Positions 1 through 7,889 of a stretch of 45,755 bases of DNA are shown here, piece by piece. A program made the translations under genes and the position numbers. The DNA is taken from the NCBI GenBank assembly GCA_028821145.1, contig JAPPHC010000043.1:1-45755 (forward strand), written 5' to 3'. Each line of letters opens with the position of its first letter. Positions within the stretch are counted from its first letter, which is position 1. The DNA comes from Gammaproteobacteria bacterium. GTDB lineage: Bacteria > Pseudomonadota > Gammaproteobacteria > Steroidobacterales > Foliamicaceae. The notes under the pieces were generated by a model that had not been told where the DNA came from, did not search any database, and was given only the letters and a program-made list of their open reading frames with translations.

Positions 1-500
1 TGACGCAGGACGTCATGCTTTTCAATGACACGCTGGCGAACAACATCGCCTACGGTTCGCTGTCCGGCGCCGACGCGGGCGCCGTGGAAGCCGCGGCCCG
101 GGCTGCCCACGTCATGGAATTCGTGGAATCCCGGCGCGACGGCCTGGACGCGCTGGTGGGCGAAGGCGGGCTGAGCCTGTCCGGCGGAGAGAGGCAGCGC
201 GTGGCTATCGCCCGGGCCCTGCTGAAGGACGCACCGGTCCTGATCCTCGACGAGGCCACTTCGGCGCTGGACAGCCGCTCCGAGCGCCACGTGCAGGAAG
301 CTCTCGACCGGCTGATGCGCGGCCGCACCACGCTGGTCATCGCCCATCGGCTCAGCACCGTGGAACACGCGGACCGCATCGTTGTCCTGGAGCGGGGCCG
401 AATCGTGGAAGTGGGGCCGCATGCCGAACTGCTTGCCAGGGGCGGCCACTACGCCAGCCTGCACCGGCTGCAATTCCGAAACAGCGGGAATGCCGGCTGA
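1..500 (+). CDS. msbA: Lipid A flippase MsbA, C-terminal part (5' truncated by window)
   Basis: This is the C-terminal half of an ABC nucleotide-binding domain, open from the first bases of the window. The signature motif LSGGERQRV, Walker [12 protein letters not shown] and H-loop IAHRLST appear in order; the Walker A and the membrane domain lie upstream of base 1. MsbA is an inner-membrane homodimer that uses ATP to flip core-lipid A to the periplasmic face. The protein ends at 500 and lpxK begins inside its last codons (490), the classic msbA-lpxK pairing, which favours MsbA over other exporter-type ABC proteins. The fragment alone cannot exclude a related lipid or multidrug exporter. Confidence 0.92.
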   Translation, partial: TQDVMLFNDTLANNIAYGSLSGADAGAVEAAARAAHVMEFVESRRDGLDALVGEGGLSLSGGERQRVAIARALLKDAPVLILDEATSALDSRSERHVQEALDRLMRGRTTLVIAHRLSTVEHADRIVVLERGRIVEVGPHAELLARGGHYASLHRLQFRNSGNAG

Positions 501-1476
501 CGCGGCACCAGCGGCATGGGCCTGTCGCGGCTGGCTCAGCGCCTTGCTCCGCCCGGCGGCCGGCCTGTTCGCCGCCGCCGCCGCCATTCGCCGGGCCGCC
601 TACCGCAGGGGCTGGCTGCGTTCCCTTTCGGCGGGCGCGCCGGTGGTGATCGTGGGCAATATCACCGCGGGCGGGACCGGCAAGACGCCCATTGCCGGCT
701 GGCTGGCACAGTCGCTGGCGAAGGCCGGCCGCAAACCTGCCATCGTAAGCCGCGGCTATGGGGGACGCAGACAACGCTCGCCGGTGCGCGTCACGCCGTC
801 TTCCGATGCCGGCGAGGTCGGCGATGAGCCGGTGATGCTGGCGAGGCAGTCCGGATGCCCGGTCTGGGTCTGTATCGACCGGGCCGGCGCCGCCCGCCGG
901 GCGGTAGCGGAAGGTGCCGAAATCGTGCTGTCGGACGACGGACTGCAGCACTACCGCATGACGCGGGACCTGGAGATTTGCGTCGTCGATGGCGCCCATG
1001 GCCTGGGAAACGGTCTTCGGCTCCCGGCCGGTCCGTTGCGCGAATCCTCCCGGCGTCTCAGGGAAGTGGATGAAGTGCTGGTCCAGGGCATGGAAAGCGA
1101 GTTTCCCGGGCTCAAGTTCGAATTGCGGATCGACCGCGCGGTGCGGCTGGACGGCGCCCGGACGCGGCCGCTGGCGGAATTCGCCGGCCGGCGGGTCCTG
1201 GCGCTGGCTGGGGTCGGGGTCCCGCAGCGATTTCATGCGGCACTGAGGGCCCATGGTCTGGAGGTGGAGCCGGTCCGGGTGCCGGACCACGGCCGGGTTT
1301 CCTTGCCGGCGCTGCTGAAACGGGGTTTGCCGGTGATCATGACGGCCAAGGACGCCGTAAAGTACCCGGACCCCGGAGGAGGGGACCTGTGGTGGGCTCC
1401 GGCAAGTGTTTACATGCCCGAAAGCTCCCGCGAGAGAGTCCTCCGCAGGGTTCTCGCCTTGCTCGACGAGGATTAG
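490..1476 (+). CDS. lpxK: Tetraacyldisaccharide 4'-kinase LpxK
   Basis: LpxK phosphorylates the 4' position of the lipid A disaccharide at the inner membrane, the sixth step of lipid A synthesis. The 328-residue product equals the usual family length. A hydrophobic N-terminal stretch (about residues 15-35) is followed by the P-loop [12 protein letters not shown] (residues 56-67) and the conserved SRGYGG segment. The ATG at 490 overlaps the msbA stop by 11 bp and is preceded by a purine-rich AGCGGGA; a longer reading from 382 would run deep into msbA and is not credible. The gene is followed 13 bp later by kdsB. Confidence 0.95.
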   Translation: MPADAAPAAWACRGWLSALLRPAAGLFAAAAAIRRAAYRRGWLRSLSAGAPVVIVGNITAGGTGKTPIAGWLAQSLAKAGRKPAIVSRGYGGRRQRSPVRVTPSSDAGEVGDEPVMLARQSGCPVWVCIDRAGAARRAVAEGAEIVLSDDGLQHYRMTRDLEICVVDGAHGLGNGLRLPAGPLRESSRRLREVDEVLVQGMESEFPGLKFELRIDRAVRLDGARTRPLAEFAGRRVLALAGVGVPQRFHAALRAHGLEVEPVRVPDHGRVSLPALLKRGLPVIMTAKDAVKYPDPGGGDLWWAPASVYMPESSRERVLRRVLALLDED

Positions 1477-1489
1477 TGAACAGGCCCTG

Positions 1490-2227
1490 ATGACAGCCGC
1501 TTTTCATATCGTCATTCCCGCGCGTTACGCGTCCAGCCGCTTGCCCGGCAAGCCCCTGACGCCGCTGGCGGGGCGCCCCCTGGTGGAGCATGTGTGGCGC
1601 CGGGCCTGCCAGGGCGGGGCGAAGACCGTCGTGGTGGCCACCGACGACGAGCGCGTGGCCTCCTGCGTGGAGGACTTCGGCGGCCGGGCCTGTCTTACCC
1701 GTGCGGATCACGCCTGCGGATCGGACCGGGTGGCCGAGGTGGCCGGGCTGCTTGGTTTCGAGCCGGACGAGGTGGTCGTCAACCTGCAGGGTGATGCGCC
1801 GCTGGTTGATCCCGCGCATATTCGCGCCGTGGCCGCCAGAGCGCTTCTCGACGATCTGGCCACGCTGGCTTCGCCTCTGCCCGACCCGGCCGCGGCCGCC
1901 AACCCCAATGTGGTCAAGGTGGTGCTGGACGCGACCGGAAGGGCTCTGTATTTCAGCCGTGCGCAGATCCCCGCCAGCCACCCGGCAAGGGCCACCCGGC
2001 CCCGTTTCCTGCGCCATACCGGTCTGTATGCCTACCGAGTTCGAGCCCTGAAGCGGCTGACGGGCGAGCCGCCCTGCGAGCCGGAATTGAGCGAGGGGCT
2101 GGAGCAGCTTCGCGCCCTGTGGCTGGGCATGAGCATCGGCGTGGAAATCGTGGACCCACCGCCGGGTCCGGAAGTGGACACCCCCGAAGATGTACGCAAA
2201 GTAGAACGGATCCTGCGCTCCGTATAA
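1490..2227 (+). CDS. kdsB: CMP-Kdo synthetase (3-deoxy-manno-octulosonate cytidylyltransferase)
   Basis: KdsB activates Kdo with CTP so that it can be attached to lipid A. The protein has 245 residues (typical about 250) and opens with the nucleotidyltransferase signature IPARYASSRLPGKPL (residues 9-23); NLQGDAPL further on matches the metal- and CTP-binding region. The ATG at 1490 lies 13 bp after lpxK, so msbA-lpxK-kdsB form one LPS operon. Escherichia coli has additional small genes between lpxK and kdsB (including the Trm112-like ycaR); none is present here. The TAA stop sits inside a perfect TATAAT that may serve the next gene. Confidence 0.95.
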   Translation: MTAAFHIVIPARYASSRLPGKPLTPLAGRPLVEHVWRRACQGGAKTVVVATDDERVASCVEDFGGRACLTRADHACGSDRVAEVAGLLGFEPDEVVVNLQGDAPLVDPAHIRAVAARALLDDLATLASPLPDPAAAANPNVVKVVLDATGRALYFSRAQIPASHPARATRPRFLRHTGLYAYRVRALKRLTGEPPCEPELSEGLEQLRALWLGMSIGVEIVDPPPGPEVDTPEDVRKVERILRSV

Positions 2228-2228
2228 T
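2223..2228 (+). promoter_or_regulatory. Candidate -10 element for the hypothetical gene at 2266
   Basis: A perfect sigma-70 -10 hexamer TATAAT covers the kdsB stop codon. Start of transcription would fall near 2235, leaving about 30 nt before the ATG at 2266 with its SD-like GCGAGGG. No good -35 is visible at 16-18 bp upstream (only GTAGAA-like bases), so the assignment is tentative. Confidence 0.4.
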
Positions 2229-2265
2229 ATTTTCCCCTGCCACCAACCACCCAGCGAGGGATTCA

Positions 2266-2901
2266 ATGAGCGTTCAAGCACTGCGCAAAGAAACCGAAAC
2301 CATGCCGGGCGCCCGGCCTTCAGCCGCCGGCGGTCCTCCGCCCGGAGTAGCGGGTGGTCCTCCGCCGCACGCGTGGACAGGCGTCGACACCGGCGTCGAG
2401 GGCCGCGAGGAGGAACTCGGCAAGTCGATGGCGGTGGTGCTCAAGACCCTCAAGAACACGAAGCCCTATCCGCACGAGATCAACGACGCCCTGATCAAGG
2501 CGCGGCTGCAGGCCATTCAGTTCGCCAAGGACCACGGCTTGATGGAGGAATACGTGGCCCACGACATCAAGACCATGACGCCGCTGAACGAGCGCATGAA
2601 AGCACTGGTCGAGAAGACCGGGCAAGATGAGATTGCCCTGATCGGCATCTTTGACCGCACGGCCTGCCACTACCAGTTGTGCCTGGAAACGGAGTCCGGC
2701 CCCGGAATGCGCCGCTGGCGGTCACCTTTCGCCCGAGTGCTTGCCGCCTCTCACAGGATCGGACAGTTCGACCTGACCGAGGAGTGGATTCACGAAAACT
2801 GGACCCGGCCGCGGCTGCTCGGGTACGCCGAAGCCATCGGCGTGGAAATGCGCGTTTCGCACTGGCAGCCCGACGGCTGGCTGACCGCCGAAGTCGACTA
2901 A
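2266..2901 (+). CDS. Hypothetical protein with proline/glycine-rich N-terminus
   Basis: I do not recognise this 211-residue protein. The start at ATG 2266 is chosen because GCGAGGG lies just upstream and a TATAAT follows kdsB; a reading from 2119 would overlap kdsB. Residues about 20-45 form a low-complexity linker with two GGPPP repeats. The rest looks like a folded, mostly helical domain with charged stretches (KTLKNTKPYPHEINDALIKA) and a later part rich in Trp and Arg, with Cys in TACHYQLC. There is no signal peptide or membrane segment, so a cytoplasmic location is likely. It lies between kdsB and the convergent rne and ends 34 bp from the rne stop. Function unknown. Confidence 0.75.
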   Translation: MSVQALRKETETMPGARPSAAGGPPPGVAGGPPPHAWTGVDTGVEGREEELGKSMAVVLKTLKNTKPYPHEINDALIKARLQAIQFAKDHGLMEEYVAHDIKTMTPLNERMKALVEKTGQDEIALIGIFDRTACHYQLCLETESGPGMRRWRSPFARVLAASHRIGQFDLTEEWIHENWTRPRLLGYAEAIGVEMRVSHWQPDGWLTAEVD

Positions 2902-2935
2902 GCCAGGGAGCGAGGGCGTTCGGTTGAGCGCCTGA

Positions 2936-4954
2936 TCAGGAGGGCGGCGGTGCGTCCGCCGCTGGCCGTCTGCGGCGTCTTCGGCGTCTGCGCCGCGGAG
3001 CCTGGCCACCGGTTGCTTCGCCGTCCTTTTTCGCGGCAGCCGGTGTCGGCTGGGCTTTTGCCTTGCCATCTCCTCTCTTCTGCTTCTGCTGACCTTTGGG
3101 CCTGGAATCCGCCTTCTGTCGCTGTCCACCTTTTGCCCTGGAGTCGCCTTTTTTTCTTCCCCTGCCGCCGCCTTTCCCCTTCGGTGGATGCCTGGAACGC
3201 GTCCGTTTGGGCGGGTGGGCCTTCTGCCTCTTCTTCCCCGCGTCCGCTTTTTTCTTCTTCTTCCTGTCCAGCCCGAAGAGCCGTGCGAAGAAACCCGCCT
3301 TCGGCTTCTTCTTGCCCTTTTGCTTCCTGGCGGCCTTGGCCTTGCGCTCGGGCGGCGCGGTGTCCGGCAGCGTTCGTTCCACCGCGGGCTTCTCGGGCGC
3401 CTTGGGGCTGCTGGGCGTCAGCAATGCCGGCGGCGGGGCCGTCACCGTCGCCATCTCGTAACTCGGCGTGTCCTCGTCGTCGTCCTTGCCACGAACCCGG
3501 CGCAACTCGAACTCCGGCGTCTCCATCGCGGAGTTGGCCACCAGCACGACACTGACCTTGAACACGTCCTCGATCTGCGAGAGCACGGCCCGCTTTTCGT
3601 TGAGCAGAAAGTTCGCGACAACCAGGGGCAATTCGGCGACCACCTTGGAAGTGCGTTCCTTGCCCGCTTCCTCGCTGATCATCCGCAGAACGTGCAGCCC
3701 GAGCGACTCGACGCCCCGGATTCGCCCGGTGCCGCCGCACCGGGGGCAGGTCTCGTGGGTCGCGTCGACCAGCGAAGTGCGCAGGCGCTGGCGCGACATT
3801 TCCAGGATGCCGAAGCGCGAAATCTGCCCGATCTGGATTCTCGCCGGCTCGTTGCGCGTGGCCTGGCGCAGCCGTTCCTCCACCTGCCGGTTGGCGCCGG
3901 AGGAACGCATGTCGATGAAGTCGATCATGATCAGCCCCGAGAGGTCGCGAATGCGGCACTGACGGGCGATCTGGTCCGCGGCCTCGAGGTTGGTCTGCAG
4001 CGCGGTCTGTTCGATGTCGTCGGCGGACGTTGCGCGCGCGGAGTTGACGTCGATGCAGATGCCCGCCTCCGGCTGGTCGATGATGATCTGGCCGCCCGAA
4101 GGCAGGTTCACGCGGCGCCGGTACGCGGAGTCGATCTGGCTCTCGATCTGGTAGCGGTTGTACAGGGGGCCGTCGCCTTCATGGCGCCGCAGCCGGTTCA
4201 GGAAGTGCGGCATGGTGTGCTTCATGAAGCTGCGAATGCTCTCGTAGGCTTCGTCGTCGTCCACCACGACCTCGCCGATGGAGTCGGACAGGTAGTCGCG
4301 CACCGCGCGCAGGATTACGCTGGATTCCTGCACCACCAGAAACGGGCCGTCGCGATCCAGCACGGCAAGCTTTATGGCCTCCCAGATCCGCAACTGGTTA
4401 TCGAGGTCCCACTGCAGTTCCTCGGTGCTCCGATCGTGCCCCTGGGTGCGGATGATTACGCTCATGCCCTTGGGAACATTGAGCTTACCGAGCCTCTGCT
4501 GCACGGCCTGGCGATCCTCGCCGCGCACCTGGCGGGATACGCCTCCGCCGCGCGGATTGTTGGCGTTCAGCACCAGGTAGCGGCCGGCCAGCGAAACGTG
4601 GGTGCTGAGGGCCGCACCCTTGTTGTCCCGCTCGTCTTTCTCCACCTGCACCACGAGTTGCTGGCCTTCCTGCACCAGCTCGGCGATGTTCAACGGCTTG
4701 CCGGGCTCCGGAGTCTTCAGGAAGTACTCGCGGGATATGTCTTCCAGAGGCAGAAAACCATGGCGCTCCGCGCCGAAATCCACAAAGGCAGCCTCCAGGC
4801 TGGGTTCTATGCGCGCGATGCGCCCCTTGTAGATATTGCCCTTCTTTTCTTCCTTTTCCCTGTGTTCAATGGCAAGGTCAAAGAGTTCTTGCCCATCGAC
4901 CAGGGCAACGCGCACCTCTTCGTGCTGGGTGGCGTTTACAAGCATTCTTTTCAT
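2936..4954 (-). CDS. rne: Ribonuclease E
   Basis: RNase E is the main endoribonuclease for mRNA decay and rRNA/tRNA maturation. The 672-residue protein shows an S1 RNA-binding domain (about 37-119), the catalytic metal ligands in CIDVNSARAT (Asp302) and MIDFIDM (Asp345), matching Asp303 and Asp346 of E. coli, and the zinc-link CPRCGGTG (403-410). The catalytic part runs to about residue 510. The tail is lysine/arginine-rich low complexity ending in a run of about ten arginines; it is much shorter than the E. coli scaffold (1061 residues in total). RNase G is unlikely because of the tail and the divergent rluC neighbour, as in E. coli. The start MKRMLVNATQ at 4954 matches the family N-terminus. 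Confidence 0.95.
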   Translation of the reverse strand: MKRMLVNATQHEEVRVALVDGQELFDLAIEHREKEEKKGNIYKGRIARIEPSLEAAFVDFGAERHGFLPLEDISREYFLKTPEPGKPLNIAELVQEGQQLVVQVEKDERDNKGAALSTHVSLAGRYLVLNANNPRGGGVSRQVRGEDRQAVQQRLGKLNVPKGMSVIIRTQGHDRSTEELQWDLDNQLRIWEAIKLAVLDRDGPFLVVQESSVILRAVRDYLSDSIGEVVVDDDEAYESIRSFMKHTMPHFLNRLRRHEGDGPLYNRYQIESQIDSAYRRRVNLPSGGQIIIDQPEAGICIDVNSARATSADDIEQTALQTNLEAADQIARQCRIRDLSGLIMIDFIDMRSSGANRQVEERLRQATRNEPARIQIGQISRFGILEMSRQRLRTSLVDATHETCPRCGGTGRIRGVESLGLHVLRMISEEAGKERTSKVVAELPLVVANFLLNEKRAVLSQIEDVFKVSVVLVANSAMETPEFELRRVRGKDDDEDTPSYEMATVTAPPPALLTPSSPKAPEKPAVERTLPDTAPPERKAKAARKQKGKKKPKAGFFARLFGLDRKKKKKADAGKKRQKAHPPKRTRSRHPPKGKGGGRGRKKGDSRAKGGQRQKADSRPKGQQKQKRGDGKAKAQPTPAAAKKDGEATGGQAPRRRRRRRRRRPAADAPPPS

Positions 4955-5156
4955 TGTGAATCTCGTCCGTGTTCGGGCGGAGCCACGCCGCAGCCGCGCC
5001 AGGCGCCCACCCAAGGGGGCGCCGGCAGCAGAGCATGTAGAGGTAATTCATCAGGAAAACGTAAGGTGCACGTTCGGGTCCTTGAAATTCATCCGGAAAG
5101 ACCGGCGTTCCTCCGCCGCAATTGGAAACAGGTCCGGCAGGTCACTCCTGCCGATT

Positions 5157-5172
5157 GCGCAAACGTTTGCGC
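5157..5172. promoter_or_regulatory. PurR/LacI-family-like operator palindrome
   Basis: GCGCAAACGTTTGCGC is a perfect 16 bp palindrome that differs from the E. coli PurR consensus ACGCAAACGTTTGCGT only at the two end bases. It lies about 20-35 bp downstream of the proposed rne transcription start, a position where a bound repressor would block elongation or initiation. As RNA it could instead form a 6 bp hairpin with an ACGU loop in the rne leader. Both readings are inference. Confidence 0.5.
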
Positions 5173-5199
5173 GGGCGCGTGTCAGCAGCGCCGACGCAT

Positions 5200-5208
5200 A
5201 ATATAGCA
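5200..5208 (-). promoter_or_regulatory. Candidate extended -10 promoter of rne
   Basis: On the minus strand TGCTATATT forms an extended -10 element (TGn plus TATATT). No good -35 is present 17-18 bp upstream, which extended -10 promoters tolerate. Predicted start is near 5193, giving rne a leader of about 240 nt. Confidence 0.4.
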
Positions 5209-5249
5209 CGCGCCTCCAGCCTGGGCCTCATGCACTGCGGAGGGGCGGG

Positions 5250-5271
5250 CGCCGCGTGGGCGCCGCGTGGG
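5250..5271. repeat. Two tandem copies of an 11 bp GC-rich unit
   Basis: CGCCGCGTGGG occurs twice head to tail (5250-5260 and 5261-5271), about 75 bp upstream of rluC. It is probably a local slippage duplication; no function is evident. Confidence 0.7.
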
Positions 5272-5344
5272 CGGCGCGCGCAATAGCACGGCACACTGCC
5301 GGGCCATGCATGGCCGAATACCCTGGGGGCATCGCCATTTGCCG

Positions 5345-6289
5345 ATGAAAGACAACGTTCTGATCGTTTCCGGAGACGATGCCGGAAGGCGCCTGGACAA
5401 CTTTCTGGCGGGCCGCCTCAAGCGCATGCGGCTGGCGCGCGTGCATCGCATGATCCGGCGCGGCGAGGTGCGGGTGAACCGGGGCCGGAAGTCCTCCGGC
5501 CACCGCCTGCGGGCCGGCGACGAGGTTCGATTGCCGCCGTTTCTTCAGCGGCGGCCCCCGCCGCCGGTGGCGTCCCGGGCGCGCTGGATAGAGCGGCACG
5601 TGCTGCACGAGGACGAAAGTCTGCTGGTTCTCGACAAACCGGCCGGGCTGGCCGTGCACGCGGGCGGTTCCGTCAGCCTTGGGGCGGTGGAGTTGCTTCG
5701 CGCCGCCCGCCCCCGCGAGGGTTTTCTGCAATTGGCGCATCGGCTGGACCGGGGCACCAGCGGCTGCCTGCTGCTGGCCAAAAGACCCCGCGTCCTGCAC
5801 GCCCTGCACAAGGCCTTTCGCGAGAATGAGGTCCGGAAGAACTATGTCGCCCTGCTCGCCGGGCGTCTGAAGGGCGGGGAGCGCCGGGTTGACCTGCCCC
5901 TGGACCGGTCGCGCAGCACGGGTTCCGAGCGGAGGGTCCGGGTGGGATCGGGCCAGCCGGCGCAGACCCGTTTCATGCCGCGCCAGATGTGGCGGGAGGC
6001 CACGCTGGTCCGGGCCGTACCGGTTACCGGGCGCACCCACCAGGTCCGCGTTCACGCCGCCGCCATCGGCCACCCGGTGCTCGGCGACGACCGCTACGGC
6101 CAGACCCGGAGCGGGCCCGATCGGTCACTCGGCCTGAAGCGGCTGTTCCTGCATGCCTCCGGGCTGGAGTTGCGTCATCCGCTGACCTCGCGGACATTGC
6201 GCCTGCACGCGCCGCTGCCGGACGAGCTGCGCGGCGTTCTGGAGCGCCTCGGTCCCCCCGAGTTTGGCGCGTCGGCCCGAAAAACATAA
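5345..6289 (+). CDS. rluC: 23S rRNA pseudouridine synthase RluC
   Basis: RluC isomerises uridines 955, 2504 and 2580 of 23S rRNA. The 314-residue protein has an N-terminal S4 RNA-binding domain (about 14-65) and the RluA-type catalytic core with HRLDRGTSG (catalytic Asp135) and RTHQVRVHA near residue 230. The ATG at 5345 starts MKDNVLIVSG just before the S4 domain; an upstream in-frame ATG would add residues not expected in the family. No strong Shine-Dalgarno is seen. The divergent rne neighbour is the E. coli arrangement and separates this gene from the paralogue rluD at 7890. Confidence 0.92.
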   Translation: MKDNVLIVSGDDAGRRLDNFLAGRLKRMRLARVHRMIRRGEVRVNRGRKSSGHRLRAGDEVRLPPFLQRRPPPPVASRARWIERHVLHEDESLLVLDKPAGLAVHAGGSVSLGAVELLRAARPREGFLQLAHRLDRGTSGCLLLAKRPRVLHALHKAFRENEVRKNYVALLAGRLKGGERRVDLPLDRSRSTGSERRVRVGSGQPAQTRFMPRQMWREATLVRAVPVTGRTHQVRVHAAAIGHPVLGDDRYGQTRSGPDRSLGLKRLFLHASGLELRHPLTSRTLRLHAPLPDELRGVLERLGPPEFGASARKT

Positions 6290-6301
6290 AATGCCGCGCT
6301 T

Positions 6302-6988
6302 TTGGGGTCTGCGTTGGAAATAAAGCAATTTCTCTGCTTGGCGCGCTACGAGGCCGCAGGCGGTTTCCGGGTAGCCGCGATGCATTTCGACGGCGAGATA
6401 CTGGGCCCCTGGGCGCGCCTTCAAGGCGCGGGAAAGGAAGGAGCCTTGTCTCTCAACGCCGTGCGTTACCGCAACAAGTCCCCGGCCCGCCCGCTGGACA
6501 TTTTCGTGGCGCCAATCGAAGCCGCCGCGCCAAAGCCTCCGCAGAACGAGAATCTTCTTGTTGCCGAGCGCCCCCGCTGGCGCAAGGTCGGAACCTACCC
6601 TAGGGAGCTCCTGGGTGATCTGTGCTCTTCGCCCTTGGAGTTGTGGTCGGACCAGACCTCGACCAAGGCCGGCTCCTACGACCGCGTGCTGGCGCCGGAG
6701 GCCATGGAACTGGATTCGTCGCTGGTGCTGATCGAACTCGACCGCTACATTGTGGACGTGACGCGGCGCCCGGTGTCCGACGAGCACGTCGTGCGGGTGC
6801 GCTTCAGCCACCTGGAACGCGAGTACCGCTTGCTGCTGTGCGAAGACGTGATGCGCCGCCGCTACGCGCGCTATTCAGTCGGCGAGTATGAAATCAAGCG
6901 CCCGACAGCGGCGTGCATCACGCTCGGCCCTCCGGGCAAGCAGGGACGCATCAAGAGGATCGCCGCGCTGATACCCCTGGAAGACTAG
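6302..6988 (+). CDS. Uncharacterised protein, possible dual OB-fold (DuOB-like) domain
   Basis: The 228-residue protein is not one I can name with certainty. It opens with FLCLARYEAAGGFRVAAM and ends with VRVRFSHLEREYRLLL, then CITLGPP and RIKRIAALIP. This pattern resembles the dual OB-containing (DuOB) domain seen in nucleic-acid-associated and conflict-system proteins, whose members start with a similar strand and end in a SLG-type motif; that is family recollection, not a search result. No good ATG begins the frame: the choices are TTG at 6302, TTG at 6314 or ATG at 6380, and the conserved-looking start favours a TTG. No signal or membrane segment is seen. The stop overlaps the convergent bamD stop by 4 bp. 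Confidence 0.6.
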   Translation: MGSALEIKQFLCLARYEAAGGFRVAAMHFDGEILGPWARLQGAGKEGALSLNAVRYRNKSPARPLDIFVAPIEAAAPKPPQNENLLVAERPRWRKVGTYPRELLGDLCSSPLELWSDQTSTKAGSYDRVLAPEAMELDSSLVLIELDRYIVDVTRRPVSDEHVVRVRFSHLEREYRLLLCEDVMRRRYARYSVGEYEIKRPTAACITLGPPGKQGRIKRIAALIPLED

Positions 6989-7773
6989 AAGAAGAAAAAG
7001 CGCCGCCGCCGCTGCTCCTCATCGACCTGCTCGCCCGGAAAGTTCGTGGCGAGCATCTGCTCGGCGTCGGTCGCCAGCTCGTCCAGCCCGATCCTCCGGT
7101 ACGCCTTGACCAGGATCTTGAGCGAACCGGCGATCTCGGGCGAGCCATGGTAGTTGTCGATCGCGAACCGCGCCCGGTTCGCGGCCGCGATCCAGGCGCC
7201 CCGGCGGAGGTAATAGTCGGCGACATGGTTCTCGTAGCGGGCCATGCGGTTGCGCAGGTACACCATGCGGCGCCGGGCGTCCGCGGCATATTCGCTGTCG
7301 GGATAGCGCGTCGTCAATTGCATGAATGCGTCGAACGATTCGCCGGCGGTCAGGACGGGACGCCGTGAGTAGTCGATCCGGAACAGGCGCCCGAAGCGTC
7401 CGGGCTGGCGCGCAAACAGGGCCAGGCCGCGCATGTAGATGGCGTAATCGACGTTCGGATGGCGCGGGTTCTCGCGCTCGAACTCGCGCGCCGCCTCCAC
7501 CGCACTGTCCTGGTCGTTCAGCCGATAGTGGCAATAAATGATTTCCAGTTGAGCCTGGCGGGTTTGCGGATTGAACGGAAAGCGCGCCTTGAGCGTGCCG
7601 AGGAAACGCAATGCCTTGCGGAAGTCGCCGCCTTCAAGCGCGGCGTGCCCGCGTTCGTAGAGCACGTTGGCCGCCGACAGTTCGTCGCGCTCGTCGCCGC
7701 GACCGCAACCGGCCAGGGCGGCGCAGGCCGCCGCCACCAGCAGAATCCCGGCGAGGTTGCGAACCGTGATCAT
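6985..7773 (-). CDS. bamD: Outer membrane assembly lipoprotein BamD
   Basis: BamD is the essential lipoprotein of the BAM complex that inserts beta-barrel proteins into the outer membrane. The 262-residue protein has a lipoprotein signal with lipobox LAGC (Cys23) and then TPR-like helices such as YERGHAALEGGDFRKALRFL and FPFNPQTRQAQLEIIYCHYR, as in E. coli BamD (245 residues). The start at 7773 places a two-residue-plus-Arg n-region before the hydrophobic core. The C-terminus is odd: EEQ followed by four Arg and four Phe. It diverges from rluD-pgeF-clpB, the same order as in E. coli, which supports the call. Confidence 0.95.
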   Translation of the reverse strand: MITVRNLAGILLVAAACAALAGCGRGDERDELSAANVLYERGHAALEGGDFRKALRFLGTLKARFPFNPQTRQAQLEIIYCHYRLNDQDSAVEAAREFERENPRHPNVDYAIYMRGLALFARQPGRFGRLFRIDYSRRPVLTAGESFDAFMQLTTRYPDSEYAADARRRMVYLRNRMARYENHVADYYLRRGAWIAAANRARFAIDNYHGSPEIAGSLKILVKAYRRIGLDELATDAEQMLATNFPGEQVDEEQRRRRFFFF

Positions 7774-7812
7774 TTCGGCACTCAGGAACTGTCGCGTTAC
7801 GAACAAGCGTGC

Positions 7813-7842
7813 AGTATAACGAGCGCGCCCGCGGCATGTCAG
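7813..7842 (-). promoter_or_regulatory. Candidate sigma-70 promoter of bamD
   Basis: On the minus strand CTGACA (7842-7837) and TATACT (7818-7813) are separated by 18 bp, each matching five of six consensus bases. Transcription would start near 7806, about 33 nt before the bamD ATG. Confidence 0.55.
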
Positions 7843-7889
7843 CCCCGCCTTTTTTCTGCGAAGATGCGGGGCATGTGGAGCGTGGTTCG

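Larger units (their letters stand above)
4955..5344. other. 390 bp rne/rluC divergent control region
   Basis: This is the only gene-free stretch above 300 bp. It holds a perfect 16 bp palindrome (5157-5172), a minus-strand extended -10 (5200-5208) that would give rne a leader of about 240 nt, and an 11 bp tandem duplication (5250-5271). Long rne leaders are known in enterobacteria to mediate autoregulation by RNase E; the length here is compatible with that, but I cannot show the hp2/hp3-type hairpins by eye. No convincing small ORF or tRNA is visible. Confidence 0.6.

Noticed and set aside
2119..2265. N-terminal extension of the hypothetical protein into kdsB
   Set aside because: It would overlap 109 bp of kdsB; the ATG at 2266 has a ribosome site and a promoter-like TATAAT.
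2902..2935. Terminator between the hypothetical gene and rne
   Set aside because: Only a 4-5 bp GC stem with a large loop and no T-tract; too weak to report.
3188..5206. A plus-strand open frame of about 672 codons opposite rne
   Set aside because: Mirror frame of rne; the rne motifs on the other strand are decisive.
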